This document shows positions 43,171 through 56,580 of a DNA stretch of 64,000 nt, one piece after another. The stretch's first letter is position 1. Each line of letters begins with the position of its first letter. The stretch is from Liolophura sinensis. Taxonomy: Eukaryota; Mollusca; Polyplacophora; Chitonida; Chitonidae. The notes under the pieces are model-generated. The model was not told the origin of the DNA and did no database searches. It worked only from the letters and a program-made list of their open reading frames with translations. Made by a program: the position numbers and the translations under genes. Where the stretch lies: assembly GCF_032854445.1 (NCBI RefSeq), contig NC_088297.1, positions 5,455,991 to 5,519,990 of the forward strand, in the 5' to 3' direction.

Positions 43171-45480
43171 GGCGCCACTATGACCGTCACATTATTAGGC
43201 ATGTTACTGCATAGAACACAACTGTAATTTTAAACCTGCTGAAAACGCTCGCGGGCATTGTTGAAATAAGACACAAGAAATCTTATCGATTTTCCCCACT
43301 AGCAACCGAATACCAGTAAAAGAAATTAAGATTTTAATGGACAAAGGAGAAAAAAAGCAGCAATAAGAGATTTTCGGTTCATTTAACGCTTTTTGTGTGA
43401 CACAATGTAAGGTTTCGTGGAAAGATTTAACAATTGCTTCACTCCTGTCTCGTGATGGTTTGCTAATATTTAGCGGTGTGTGATTTCATCGGTGAATTTC
43501 CAGTTCGGAACCGAGACCAAAGAGGGCTGTGGTAGTAAACAGAGCAACACGTACACGTCCGTTTTATTTTTCTTTTTTTGTTTTTTTTTTCTTTTCTTTT
43601 CTTTCGCTAATATGTACCCACAACATCGATCTTCTGTCTTGTGAATAATTGCAGGTAGAATAATTCCTGACCAGTGAGGTGTAATGAATTGCGGTTAACA
43701 CCAGTGCGTTTGTTTTACCTAAATTTGCTTTGGCCTTACATGTTGTTATAGGTGGCCTGTAATTTGCTACGGTAACATTCGCATGAACGTTTGGAGTCAA
43801 GTTCCATCTATTATTAAACTCGCGTTCTGCGCATAAATTACCTTAAAACCAGTCCTACCCAAGCCTCGATATGAGAGAGTGTAAAGAATTTCAAGACTTT
43901 TAAAGACGTAGAAGAGCTTTGTAAAATGAAGATGTTGTATGGGTATGCATATATGGGTCATTAGAATGAGGGTAATGTTAGCATTGACATCCAGAAGAAC
44001 TTCTATGCATTAAGCCAACGACTTCTTGTTATAATGATCTATCGGGTATACAGATGACGATTGAAAGGATAAAAAAATAATATCGATATAAACCCTTATT
44101 GGTTGAAAGATTTAACCCCAAGATTTAATCCAAGCCATTTGCATAAATTACTTGAGTCTGCATCAAAGTCGATCTGATGTGGATTCATTTAAGGGGCTGT
44201 GTTCGCCTTATCAAGCTCATTTTCTCGGCGGAGGAAATCTAAACAGTTATGTCGTTCACAGTGTTTATGCCTCCACAAATCGCTACAGTGTCATGTATCT
44301 TCGTTTTCGTTTGGGAATCAGATGCAGCACGAAACCTGAAAATTATGAGACTGAACTTTCGTTACCTTTTGGGTGCGAGAGTCCAGGTCACGTCAGCCAC
44401 GCCCCCTACTTCCTATCTCGTGACCACCGTCGCGCGACATAGATCAAAGGCGACAGTCATCACCAAGCCGTAGTAATTGGATTTTTTCTTCTTCACTGGA
44501 AATGAATGAATATTTAACGAACAAATACACTGAGTGATGACTGGAAATTGTTACAGTGATTAGTGCCACTCTCTGATCGTTTAACAGCATGGCTCTTCCC
44601 TGGTGGTCAGTAAATGCCACGACCGGTCAAATATAACAGCGGGTTATGACCTGCTGGTCAAACAAAAGCAGCTGCTCGGCTGAGGTCATCGTTTGACAAG
44701 TGACCGTTACCTTCCGGTAATTCACCTACATGAAAAATTGTCTTCATTAGCAGGGTAATACTGTTGGTATGTAGCGATAACCTGTGATATTCAAAATGCC
44801 ATAAAAATGCCTATACGCTCAGTATATCAAGTTTTAATATCTGTTTGATTGTTTAATTTCGTTTTGTTGTCTTAATGATGGCTGATTATGGTCAGAATAA
44901 ATACCATATTGGTGAGAGTATACGCGATCTCCCCGTTGTTTAATGTCATACGATGACGAGCAGTTTTATGGATACAGGAAACCAGAGTGCCCGAGATAAA
45001 CTATCAACTTTTATTAAGTCACTGTGTAACGAACATTCACATTTCTGACGTGCACAACATATCGGTGGAGACAAGTGGTTTTGAAGGAACGATAGACTGC
45101 GCAAACGGCTATACCACCATCGTCAATCGCGTAATTTTACCTAAAGCCCACAAATAGCCACTGGAAGGAAAGCTACAAATTCCTGCTCACTGCCGGGGTT
45201 GAACCCTCACCTCGTGTGTTCCGGTTTTTGGGGAATTGGCCTTGCGATTATTGACCTGGAACGGCCTTATTGGTTGACCGCTGTTTTACTATTGTCTGTT
45301 TCGACGCATAGATTCCTGATGATTTAAAGCCACGCACTTCAACCGTGCACTCGGCCATGGTCCGGCCCTGAGAGTATGTACAAAGCAGATTTTATCTTGA
45401 TACATTAAATGCTCACTTTGTTATAGTACAGAATGTCAAGTGCATGCATCCACGAGTCGATGATAAAGCCGAACGGCCTA
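43171..45480. other. Spacer; non-repetitive, no confident gene
   Basis: Mixed composition, with a somewhat GC-richer stretch at 44150-44470. Frames there are short and without a recognisable domain. Confidence 0.3.
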
Positions 45481-45790
45481 ATTTGATCTGGTTCTGAAAC
45501 CCTCTCTTCATCATTTGTGTAGCATATGGCTATCAAGTGGCCGGTTCGGCATCGTTTTCGTTTCGTTCACTCTCGATCCAGGCATATCACTATCGTGAAG
45601 TGTCCCATTACGTTGTATGACAAAGCTGGGAGATTCTGCTCGACAGCGGTCCTCATTGGATGTATTGTTCGGGGGCGATGACGCTGAAGCCCGGGAAATA
45701 CGGGATCATTTCGCCTCCAAAGTGGAACATTGTTCCCCGGATAACGCACTCTAATGCGGGAGGGTAGAGTCGCTACCGGGTTTTTGAGAG
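45481..45790. promoter_or_regulatory. Candidate cis-regulatory island (speculative)
   Basis: CpG-containing, non-repetitive stretch in AT-rich DNA. Contains TCAAGTGG at 45533-45540, the core bound by NK2-type homeodomain proteins. There is no coding signal. Confidence 0.22.
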
Positions 45791-48540
45791 ATCTGCAAAA
45801 GAGTTTTGTGTTTAGCAATTAATTTTGAGCTTCAAAAGGAGCAGGCCAAAATAATCAAAGATTCATTGGAGTCTGCGAAGTGTTCAGCTAGCGGAAGTAC
45901 AGGAAACAGCTTTTGAATAATGCCGCAAATATAAAACTGTTATAGAGCCCCCCCCCCCCCCCCTCCCCCTCTTCCCCCTCCTCCCATTTTCACTTCCAAG
46001 TTCCTCTTGTAATAATAATAATAGTAACCCATGCTTTGCAAACACCACACTGTATCCTGTCATAATCGCCGGCGCCCGAGACATTCCATCAAAATATCAT
46101 TTATTTAATACTAATGGAAAACCACAAAAGTGAAAGTACACAATTTAGAAAATAAATATTTTTTTTTCACGGAAGCAAATTTATATAAGCTCTTTAATTC
46201 AGTTGCATTATTCTTTGCTCCATCAGCTATTAAAGAGACTTTGGTTTTGCGAGATTGTCTGATATTTTAATCACATATTGTTGTGTGCTAACACGTATTT
46301 TCCATGACTTTCAAACTTGAGTTCTATTTTTGTATGGATGGTCATACGTAATGGAGGTGCATATATTATCTGTTTTTTGACTGTAGTGTTCACTTCATAA
46401 ATACCTGGTTATGACACCGGCTGTTCAGCTCAGCTTGGGCTAATAGATGGCAATATTTAATGCAAAACTAACTCAACAGAAGGAACAAGTTCAATTCCCA
46501 TCATTGCTGTGGCGTGAATCATTTTTACAGGTGAACTGTAAAGGCCTTTGTTAGTAAAAATCAACACCATCATCATAGTCATCATATCAGCTGCTTTTGA
46601 GATTTACATATTTTTTATTGATTTACATATCTTGTAGGCAAATATGAACAGACCGTTCAGGATCTCTGACTTTCTGTGTCATTGTTGTATCTAATTTCTA
46701 TTGACCTCAGACTAGGGGGCTATATAAACATCATTGTTCATAATTACCTCAACATAATGCTCTTATGAACAGTTGCAATCAAAGCGCGACAGAGATGAAC
46801 AGTTGCAATCAAACCGCGACAAAGATACCCATATATTGTTCATCCATCTTGGAAAGTATTTACTGACTATGAGTTTGAAATTTGAATTTGGTGTCATGCA
46901 TAAAATATCGACTTCCCTGTATCACCGAAAACCAATGATAGCTTCTCTCTTACATGCTATCTGCTTTATTTACCATTTATATATTATTTCTTATATATTA
47001 CTTTGGGAACTGGTCTTTACTGTAGTTTTGGAATTGTGTCTTGCGATCATCGATTTGGAACACCTCTATATGGTTTAAAAATGGTCTACGCATGTCGGAC
47101 TTAGATATCGGACTTAGTTATCGGACTTAGTTGTCGGACTTGGTGCTTAGATTCATTGCAGTTCTCCAGAAATTTTCACATGGACAAAGGAAAATGCTTT
47201 GTTGTCAGCACATTTAAGGTACAAGACGAGATCGATATTTCTGAGTTGTCGCATTGGTACAGACTGGATTCAGCTAATGAATGGGACGTTCCACAGACAT
47301 CCACTCTGAATGTTTCGAAAATGGTTGTTTTCTCGCATTTCTTTCATCTTGTTGAGTCATAGGTTGATCTCGTTGCAGTGGCTCGATGGTATGATGGTAA
47401 AAAATTCCAGTTGGAAGCGTCACGGTCTGTTGGAGGCCTTCACCCGTTCCTCAGGGCGGCTAGGCCCAGTGATCACCAGTCTGGGTAGCACGAATGTCTG
47501 GTCCACATCCTCCGTTGAGGGTTCAAACGCACTGATCGCCCCCGGCAGCTTTTCTCTATTTTTTCTGTGTTTGACCCGCCTGCTGTTTGAGATATTCCTT
47601 AGTTCAGAAACGACTGTGCCCTCACACATTCAAAGTAATTTCTATAAATACTAGTAGTTGTATAACAAAAATGATATTGTAACTTGCGATTTGGACCATT
47701 ATTTTGTAACATAACTGGTCTCAAGTCATACGTACTAGAGGGGATGACAAAAAGTTATTCAAGTAAGATGATATCAGTTGTTTCCATTGAAATCAGAATT
47801 TCGTTCGAGTCAGTTAAGAAGATTTCGATATATACGTTTCCTGCCTGCAGGTGTGTAACATTACATTACCTCTAGCATGGCAAGAAACTCCCATAAACTA
47901 AGGAAGACAGTTAAAATACTTGCCAGAAAGTCAGGAACAAAAGATCTGAACAATCATGCTTTCAGACATTTTTTTTTACGTAAATCCGTTCACTGGTACG
48001 TGTATTGTCACTATAGGTTAGTTGGCTTTAAGTACGTTTCGTGCTTCCAGATATATTACATGGTGGTTTCAGAGGAACCATGGTAACGTGCATTTAATGG
48101 ATTTCTGAAGGACTTGATCTGAATCTTCTTAGGTCTTCCCATTATCGTTGAAAACTAATGCTATGAACTGCTTTTGTTGGCATGAATTCGTCCTAATTTC
48201 CTATTTTATATACTTTCTTATAGTTCTTTGGTGGATTGTGTTAAACATCGTCTTGCGATCATTGACCCAGAACGTCTATTTTGGTTGGCGGTTGGTATAC
48301 GAATGTCTGATTTGACGGCCAGATCCAATATTTGTGACACTCCGTTTTGTTTTTTAGAAGCAAATATATAATATCAAAAAAGAATCGTATGCTGTGCCGA
48401 AATGGTACTCAAAGACTACAAAAGTTGGCGGGAATTTGTGGATTTTTATTGCAAGTAAATGAATAATTGTTGTCTGGTAGTCAAATGTTTTGGCACATTC
48501 TGGTCATGAGAGCCTGAATCTGTCAAAATACCTTCCAACG
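45791..48540. other. Spacer without confident gene
   Basis: A poly-C tract at about 45949-45962, AT-rich stretches and a short GC-richer patch at 47390-47560. Open frames are short and unrecognised. Confidence 0.3.
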
Positions 48541-48920
48541 ACAACTAAAAGTGTCATTTGTTGTACGACAGAGGACGAGTCGATTCATGGCTCGTAAATC
48601 ATCGGTGACACTCGGCACTTTCCGAGAGGCGACACACAGGAAATTAAAATGGCGCCTGAATGGTGGCTACGAAGGGTTTGGTCATACTTCCTGGGCTGAC
48701 AAATGGCAGCTTTAATGGCGGTTCAAATGGGAACTGATCGATAACGAGCCCGGGAGACCAGACGTCACGTCAGTTTCACGGCCAGAGATATTCCCGATGC
48801 TCGATAGTGCTAGGTGAAATGACAAATGTGGATCGTGACAGAAATATGTGTCAGAATTATGCGCGATAACTATTTGTCTGCAGACGTTTCTTGGATTTAA
48901 GAGACCAAAATTAAATCTAA
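48541..48920. promoter_or_regulatory. Candidate cis-regulatory island (speculative)
   Basis: Non-repetitive and GC-richer, with TTAATGGCGGTTCAAATG near 48713-48730, GATCGATAACGAG and GACGTCACGTCA. It does not look coding in any frame. Confidence 0.22.
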
Positions 48921-49442
48921 GGCTTTAAGAAGCCATAAATCATTGTGGCACGCGAAATATTTTTCGTTGAAAATCGTCCTTATCGTCAAAATACTGATAG
49001 ATTGGACAAACTGATTGATGACTACTTGTTAGGAAAGGTGTGTGTTCAGAATTACGATTGCATTCTGGTCTCATGTAGTCTGGATTTGTGTTTTTGTTTT
49101 TCGTGTCACTAGGGGATACCATTAATTACAGGCTGGATAACGTAACGTTTCAGTCAGTTTAGAATTGAATTAAATATTTTTGATATAGTGTCAGGTTTTG
49201 CTTTCAGGGTACTCAAGTCTGATCGTTAATAAAATTTGTAAAGTATTAAATTATAATGATGGCGTCATCGTGTGAGCATGTTCTAATGCATTATTTTATT
49301 TAAAGTGGCATTTGATTTAAAGAGTTGACTGCGACACACAAGATTGCTTAATAATGCAAATTGCGAAATGTCATTAACTTTTTTCTGTCGAAATACTTTC
49401 TTCTATTTAAAGTATACTACCTTACCTGGTTCCTACTCTCAT
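48921..49442. other. Spacer without visible gene
   Basis: AT-rich; nothing supportable. Confidence 0.35.
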
Positions 49443-49787
49443 GGAGTGAGTGAGTACCTGGGGTTTAACGTCGTACTTAACAATTTTTCAGTCATATGAC
49501 GACGAAGGAATCCTTAGGGTGCATGTACGTGTAATGTGCCTCCTTGTAGCAGGACGGATTTCCACCGCTCTTTTATTTAGTGCTGCTTCACTGAGACGCC
49601 TTACCGAAGGTGAGTAAGCAGCCCCGCCAGAGCCATTATACAGATACGGGTCAACCAGTCGTTGCACTATTCCCTTCATGCTGAACGCCAAGCGAGGAAG
49701 TTACAGCTTCTTCTTTTAAGATCTTAGGTGTGACTCGACCCAGGATTGACCCTGGATCTACCGCTCTACCAACTGTGCTATCGGGGC
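49443..49787 (-). mobile_element. tRNA-derived SINE, family B (near full length)
   Basis: Highly similar to the copy at 25385-25754, from the (GAGT)n tail end GGGGTTTAACGTCGTACTTA to the tRNA-like head. The head here lacks about 15 bases present in the other copy (after CTGGATCTACCG). Confidence 0.88.
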
Positions 49788-49899
49788 CGTGCTGCTCTCT
49801 AGGAAAAGCAAATTGTTAGTACAGTCAAGCATCATCTACTACAGCGTTTCCTCAAATGGCTTTCCACATAATGTGTTCCTTGTACTTGTGATAAATTCT

Positions 49900-50110
49900 A
49901 GACCACTGACGTCTAATATCTCACAGTTAGCATCACTGCATATTTTTTCTACTTGAGCCATGATGATTGAGGTCGGGTAGTTTGCCATTATTTAATCCTT
50001 TACATGAACATTTAGAACAAAGGTCATAGATGCAAACTACCAAGAGGCCGTATTTCAACGGATACGCGTGACCATTTGCCATCTATCACACTGTCGTCGA
50101 TGCTCTGGTA
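49900..50110. repeat. Dispersed repeat related to 26.2 and 6.4 kb
   Basis: AACATTTAGAACAAAGGTC, CGTATTTCAACGGATACGCG and CCATCTATCACACTGTCGTC follow the same order as at 26250-26360 and 6340-6430. Probably a SINE body, truncated here. Confidence 0.5.
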
Positions 50111-52000
50111 TTGCTTTCTCAGGGATAGTCTTCTATGTCTGTTTGAAATTCTGAGCAATACCACTGACATTTTACAGGCATTTAGGTGTGCGTGCGACCC
50201 GAAGTGTCTGGATGGAAGGCACAACAGTAGCACCAAGAAGAAACAGGTATAGAGTCTTATTAAACCAGTAATGGATTGAATCAATGCTCTGGTGCATGTC
50301 ATCGGAATCCTAAATTCGATCTGACGTCCCCCCCCCCCCCCTGTGTGACAGACCGCCATGCTGTGTAGAGCTGCTCGGCTGTTCTGGAGGACGTGGAATA
50401 ATGTGGTGTATGGTAATGCACCTTGACGCGTGCAGATGTGCAGGTGTAAGAAGCTATAAAGACCTGTTTGTCAGACGATACGTCGGTCAAGGTATTTTGG
50501 CCCTGTCAATAATGAACCCTGATTAGCCCCAATGTTAGACGTTTCTTCCACCAATGTAGTATGCTTCGTTAATAACTTTTTTGGTGATCCAAGTCCTGTT
50601 TCCATAACCCATAAAACTGACCGCTACAATACCAAAGCGAAAAACAAAAGCAAAGTGGTCATTCCTTTTTTTCTGAATGTGTATATGGACATTCCTGATA
50701 ATATCACCATCTTTCTCCTTTTTTTAAAGAAGCTTGTCCATCTCTCGTTTGCTCAGTTTATAGTTTTGTGTCTTGACGTGGTCACACGCATCATTCTGTA
50801 TCGAACTATCTTTCATCTTGGCCAGCTTGCACAAAGAGATTGCAAGATTGTAGATCCTACAGTTGAGTTTACAACTGATGGCAAAAATACGGTTCGCCGC
50901 TTGCAGGAAGGAATTGTAAGACGATTGTAAATTTTCAAAGTTGCAATCGCGATCACTGGTGATCGTTGACTCGTACGTAAAGGTGGCCTGTGTAAATGGA
51001 CAATGTATCGGTCAATAACTTTTCTTGCCTTCATTTTCAGAAGAATTCTACATGATAATGGTCCAGCAGCAAAGAACTACAACATGTGAAATAATGATCC
51101 TAACAATTTTTTGAGACGATTACATTGCACATCTTTGCAAACCTATAGTCGAAAAGTACTACCTAACCTATGGCAAGAATTTGTACTTAACGTTAATTTT
51201 GGGGTGATTGTAAATATTTAAAACAGGGTCGACCCGATTGTAATTTCTGACTAAGTTACAACTATCGTAGTTTAAAATCCCTTCGTGCAAGAGGGTGTCG
51301 GTTGTGAGTCAAAGATACGATCAAGATATTAGTGATTTACAATTTACAATTTACTTACGAAGGCTTACCATCACTTTGTGCACGTTGCCCCAGGAATGAA
51401 AAGTTAATCATACATCAGATTTATCACTTTGTAAATGTCACAAAGAATTCCTCTCCAAAGACATTTCTGTCGCTTAGTATTAAGCGTAGGCTACAAATCA
51501 GAATATTTGATTAACATTTCGTGCCGAGAATATATACTATACTTTTGTCTAACCAGACTGTAAATTGTTGGCTGCTGCCTTCTCACTGTAACTCGCGTTG
51601 CGGTTTTGGGTTTAGCTCACAGTAAGTCTGTGGTTGGTTTGGTAATGTTTGTTTGTGTTGTTGATGTAAAATGTCTTTTTTGAACTGACGCACATGACGG
51701 AAGTGCCGCAAAGATGCATTCTTTTTTTCACGGAATGGCTTGGGTTTTGGCAAAATCGGTGTCATCTCGCGTTACCACGCGTCAAGTAAATTGTTCCCGC
51801 ACCGTATAACTAAAGAGGCAAAACGCTCTGGGTACACTAACAACGTGTGCCGACACATTAGGCCTATACCTCTCAACAGACGAGTTTAGTGTACGAAATA
51901 AAACGTGTATAGTGACAATGTTTGTGGAGGAAATCGACACGGCAGGTATAGACGAATAGTCTGCCGTTGTGCGAGTGAAATAGTCTTGAGTAGGCTGTAC
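50111..52000. other. Spacer without confident gene
   Basis: Includes a poly-C run at 50328-50341. A 132-codon frame at 50532-50930 has no recognisable domain and low-complexity hydrophobic stretches; I do not call it. Confidence 0.3.
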
Positions 52001-52107
52001 ATTTATTTATTTGATTTATTCGATTGGTGTTATACCCCGTACTCAAGAATATTTCACTTATAGAGTAGCGGTGTAAAATACCAATCAAATAAATAAATGA
52101 ACAAAAA
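52001..52107. mobile_element. Head-to-head pair of SINE A tail fragments (hairpin)
   Basis: An inverted tail (GATTGGTGTTATACCCCGTA, CTCAAGAATATTTCACTTAT) is directly followed by a direct tail (GGTGTAAAATACCAATCAAA, TAAATAAATG). A short palindrome results. Confidence 0.75.
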
Positions 52108-52189
52108 TGGATGAAGAATTCGTACATTCTTTCCCCCGTCGCCTGAATTAGGATGTAACACTGGCAATTATCCACAGCAGAGCGAATGT

Positions 52190-52400
52190 GGGAGTGAGGA
52201 TGCTGCGGTCTGCCATCCTCCCATTAGTTCGTTATCCTTGCAGCTGAACCCCCAGCCCCGGGCCCTCTTGGTCGACCCATCTTGTTCGCTTTAAATATTC
52301 ATAAAACTCTCAGAGAGCTACGGTAAATATTTGATGCACCGGAACATATAAAGCTCAGCGGTCATACGAGGTGAATCCGACATGCAGAGGAATTATTGTC
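52190..52400. promoter_or_regulatory. Candidate cis-regulatory island (speculative)
   Basis: GC-richer, non-repetitive stretch containing CCATTAGTTCGTTATCC, GCCCCGGGCCC and CTTTAAATATTCATAA. No exon signal. Composition is the only basis. Confidence 0.2.
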
Positions 52401-52771
52401 TTTTCCTGGGTCGTTGGCAATATAAATTGTATCTTTAAGTTAGCTAATATTCTCCAATGACAATTTGCTCAGTTTTGTTTTTAAGCTACTCAGCACTTTT
52501 TCATGTAACAGCCCTTGCGTTATTGTGCAAGATGCACGATGGCATTTTCATTAGTCAGCCGAAGGACCTGAATTTACTCGACCTACCATCAGAGAATTGT
52601 GTGAATTCTGTATTTTGTTACCGTAAGCTTGTCTTGATAAGATGACGCGTGTCGACAGCATATAACCATTGCCACGAGAATATAGCAGGCTGACAGCGGA
52701 CAATATGTCCCAGGCTAAGAATGAACAAACAGCCATACGGTTACGCAACTGAATTCTGTCTCATCAATTAA

Positions 52772-52990
52772 CCCCAAAATGAATCTGTTAATTTCAAAAG
52801 AAAATCTTTTGTCTGAGTGACGTTAGATTGTATTTTGTTATTGTAACATAATACTCTGTTATCTTAATGTTATAATAGAATGTGTGTGTTATATTTAACA
52901 GAATAATCTGCTGTAACAACAGAATTCATTGTAGCATCACTCAGACTACAGACTTTCTGTTAAGTTTAACAGATTATTTCTTTGAGAGTA
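52772..52990. mobile_element. MITE family T, copy 2
   Basis: The left terminus AAAATGAATCTGTTAATTTC and right terminus CTGTTAAGTTTAACAGATTA plus TTTCTTTGAGAGTA are inverted. The interior shares CTGAGTGACGTTAGATTGTA and TAGCATCACTCAGAC. Confidence 0.75.
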
Positions 52991-53940
52991 ATGAGAGTAG
53001 CTGTGGGGCTGTTATTTTAACGTGTCCTTTTGATCGATACGGACTAATATAATCCCTTGTCTATTTTATTGCGGATTGTTTGGTTTGCAAAACATTTCCG
53101 TGTCAAGATCTCTGTTGGACCGACAAATTATATGTTTATAAGATAATTAAGGGTGAAATATAAAGGAGAAAAAAATAACAACTGAAACTCAGTGCTGCTC
53201 ATCCATTTCTGTTAGAATCGTAAAAACGAATTCCCATAAGGAATATCGCTTTTATAACATGGATTTGGCATTTTACCAGTCGGTTTTATTAGTTTTTGCA
53301 CATTGCCGTCTGATTTAGCATCCTTTTTTGTGCGAAGTTTTCGGAGTCTTGCGTGGTGAAATATTGTCCCGCCAGATCTGGGTTGGTTTTATTGTTGTTT
53401 CCTGGCGGACTACTAACAATAACTATAGTAACAAACTTACACATAGAGCTCTCTATTTCAATTTTGTGTCTGTTTGTTTAGGCCATTATTTGGACAGATA
53501 CACTCGTAACGATTGACTGCCAGGGGGAAGGAAGTGCGTGGAATATGAAATGAATTATTATTAGACAACACGAAGAGACAAAGAGAGTGTATTCTGTGTG
53601 GGTTTGTGTGTGGGGGTGGGGATGGAGGAGACACAAATATGGGGCTTTGGAGGCAAAAATAAGCAGGTGGCACCAAAATGTGTGCCCACCATAAATTAAC
53701 TAATGTCCAATTTATAAATACCTTTAATCATAGAAATAAAATGCAGCGAGCAAATGGGAAAACACAGTTTCCCCAAGCGACTATTTGTGTTCGACTCAAT
53801 TAATGAAATCATAAATCACAAACCGATATCCATGCTATAAAAATGCAGTGGGCAGTTTTAAATCGTGCCTGGAAGCCATACTCGATATGACAGACGTAAA
53901 TGTACATATTATATATGATAAATGATCGGTTTTCTTGTCT
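52991..53940. other. Spacer without visible gene
   Basis: AT-rich; nothing supportable. Confidence 0.35.
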
Positions 53941-53941
53941 A

Positions 53942-54030
<89 letters not shown>
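53941..54030. repeat. (AT)n microsatellite, about 88 bp
   Basis: Uninterrupted AT run. Confidence 0.97.
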
Positions 54031-54031
<1 letters not shown>

Positions 54032-54701
54032 TGTGAATTTCAGACTTGAATTTTCAGATTTGATATTTTATCGTGATATAAATGATCGATTTTCTTGTCG
54101 AATATGTATATCGTGATATTATGTATTTAAGTCGTGAACGTCATTCCGAGGCTCTGTAAAAAAAAAAATACATGCCCGTGTTTTTAAGTTCCTCTTTTTT
54201 TTTCACTTTTCATTTTATTTGATCTTTCATCAAAGGTAAATTTTGCTTCTGTACATTTCCTGTTATGACACTGCCTAACAACTAATCAGTTATCTCTGGT
54301 CAGTGGTATCAGGTTTTGATTTTATCAAATGGATCGCTCGTATAACGCAGTCAGTTTGTTCATCTTTTATGCATAACAGCCCTTTGTTATCAATGTAATC
54401 AATTACTATATGGCGGGAGGTTGTTATAGTGCAGTTGTTATACAGGGATAGCCTTGTCTGGCTCGCTGTAATCGGAAACCCTCCTCAGTCACATGGCTCA
54501 AGGTGGATTTCACGTAGCAAGGAAGGCTTCCGATATAAAACGTTATAAAAAAAAAAAAAAACCCAGTACAGTTATATCTTTACCGTCTGCAATGTGTTGC
54601 ATGGAGTGGACAGTGCTATCACGTGTGCATCACGTGATCGTGACGTGCATACATGTATATGTCTTCTACACTAAATCCTTATTTCGCAGTGAAGTAATTC
54701 T
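54031..54701. other. Spacer without visible gene
   Basis: An AAATGATCGATTTTCTTGTC segment flanking the (AT)n tract on both sides (near 53920 and 54080) suggests a local duplication. Otherwise nothing. Confidence 0.4.
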
Positions 54702-54902
54702 GAAGTCCAGCTAATCCTGGCATACTCTCTGGCCGTACGTGGGAAGGTCTGACAGCAACCTGCGGATGGTCATGAGTTGCCCCGCCCCCCGGCTCTGCCC
54801 GGTTACCTCTTTCCATAAGTCTTGCCGCCCACCCAAAAGTGGAATATTCTTGAGAATGGCGTAAAACTCCAATCAAATAAATAAATAAATAAATAAATAA
54901 AT
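54702..54902 (+). mobile_element. SINE family A (5' truncated)
   Basis: From GAAGTCCAGCTAATCCTGGC through GACAGCAACCTGCGGATGGT to GGCGTAAAACTCCAATCAAA and (AAAT)n. Confidence 0.9.
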
Positions 54903-55209
54903 ACAATATACAAGGTTTCCAGCAGGCTCACTTGGTTCTGGTGATATTGTCACTGGACTGTAACACAGCGTTCTGTCCTAATGTTGTTACAGCACACTTT
55001 TACTGATTAATTAACCGGCAACCTACTTTAAAGGTGTTAATTAATTACCTGTAAGCATATGTCATGTACAACCTGGAAAATACGTCAAACTATAGCTCAG
55101 GTTTTGCTTCTGGCGACTGTCTATAGGTTGCACCCGAGGCTGATTAGCTGCTGGCCGCTAATGCCATGTTTATATCAATAGATGCGTAAAGCAAAATATG
55201 ATAAAAGAC

Positions 55210-55470
55210 TACAGCATAGAGAGTAAACCTTGAGCAGCGACAATAGTGTAACAGTTAGCAAATGGTCGCACGTAACCGGTGAAATACGGCCTCTTGTCAG
55301 TGTCCTGACGTAAAGCCAGAGTAGAGAAGACAGTGTGTTAGTTGACAAATGGTCCCACGTAACCGGTGAAATACGGCCCCCTGTCAGTTTCCTGATGTAA
55401 ATCCAGAGTAGAGCAGACAGTGTTGTAGTTGGCAAATGGTCACACGTAACCGGTGAAATACACGGAGGTC
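55210..55470. repeat. 87-bp tandem repeat, about three copies
   Basis: The unit contains CACGTAACCGGTGAAATACG and CAGAGTAGAG. Starts of GTAACCGG are at 55272, 55359 and 55446. Its GTAACCGGTGAAATACGGCC core is the complement of the ACCGGTTA-type motif in the dispersed repeat near 26.3 kb. Confidence 0.88.
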
Positions 55471-55685
55471 CCTCCAAGTATGTGGCATTAAACCAGGTTT
55501 AAACATTAGAAAAGGCATCTACCTTCCGACACTTTAGAGTGGGTCAAGTGAGAAAACGAGGTAGATCCGATATGGGATGACCTTGTACAAACTGTGACCT
55601 TCATCTGGATGGGATTACACACGGACAGGCTAGCATATGTAGTGCTTAATTACCACTGCAGCTCTCTATGTGCTGTAGTTTACAA

Positions 55686-55838
55686 AGGACTCATATTCTT
55701 GAGTGTGGCATAAACAGCATTTATTTCTTTGATTGGTGTTTTACGCCATACTCAAGAATATTTCACTTATACGACGGCGGTCAGCAATATGGTAGGAGGA
55801 ATAAACACCATTCAAATAAAAAATAAATAAATAAACAA
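55686..55838. mobile_element. Inverted SINE A fragment inside a direct SINE A tail
   Basis: ATTCTTGAGTGTGGCATAAA, then an inverted GATTGGTGTTTTACGCCATA ... CTTATACGACGGCGG piece, then CACCATTCAAATAAAAAATA. Confidence 0.75.
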
Positions 55839-56580
55839 AGGACCCCAGTATATTCCAAGGTCCGGAAAATCACGAAATTTAGGTTTTGTATATTGTTGTA
55901 TACCGTACTTGTGCATACTGCGTGTGTTATACGTCCCATCTACAGGCGTTTATATCTCTTCTTTGCGATTTACAATGTGGACGATATCGATTATCGCTAA
56001 TTTTCTTATTTCTGCCTTGTGATTTATGCAAACTGTGTGGAGTTTCGTATATCATGTATGTTTCATGTTCGCGATTTATCAGCGCAGTAATATAAAGCTG
56101 GTAATTTCATGTTCCCACTCTTCGACTTAAACCAGTTACTCTAGAATTTCCCTGATATAATTTTTTGCTGACATGTTTGTGTAGGAATATTTCGCAGATA
56201 ATTCCTAAATCAAAATATATTCACCAATGCTCATTTTAAAAAACTATAAGCCTTATAAAAAGCACTGAAATCAGTAAGTAAATCAATCAACCGGTTTGTG
56301 AAGTTGCTGGAGTTCTTAGTTCAAACCCGATTCTGGTTAAATTGTCTGCTTCCTTATTTTGCTGCATGATGGAGTTGATTATTTTACCAGTAATCTTATC
56401 GTTATACGAAAATATCCCAATTTAACAATAAGGCATGTCTCTGCATTTGTGTAGTTATTTCTCGTCCAAAAATGCAAAGGTGCAAACAAAAAAAAGACCT
56501 GTAATTTTTTTTATTTTAATATCTATGTCCCCAATTAGCCAGCTTGTCCTGATTTATTTGGTACAGTACACTGAAAAGAG
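55839..56580. other. Spacer without visible gene
   Basis: AT-rich; nothing supportable. Confidence 0.35.

Noticed and set aside
50532-50930. 132-codon + strand frame
   Set aside because: No domain recognised; AT-driven hydrophobic composition and no supporting promoter or poly(A) context.
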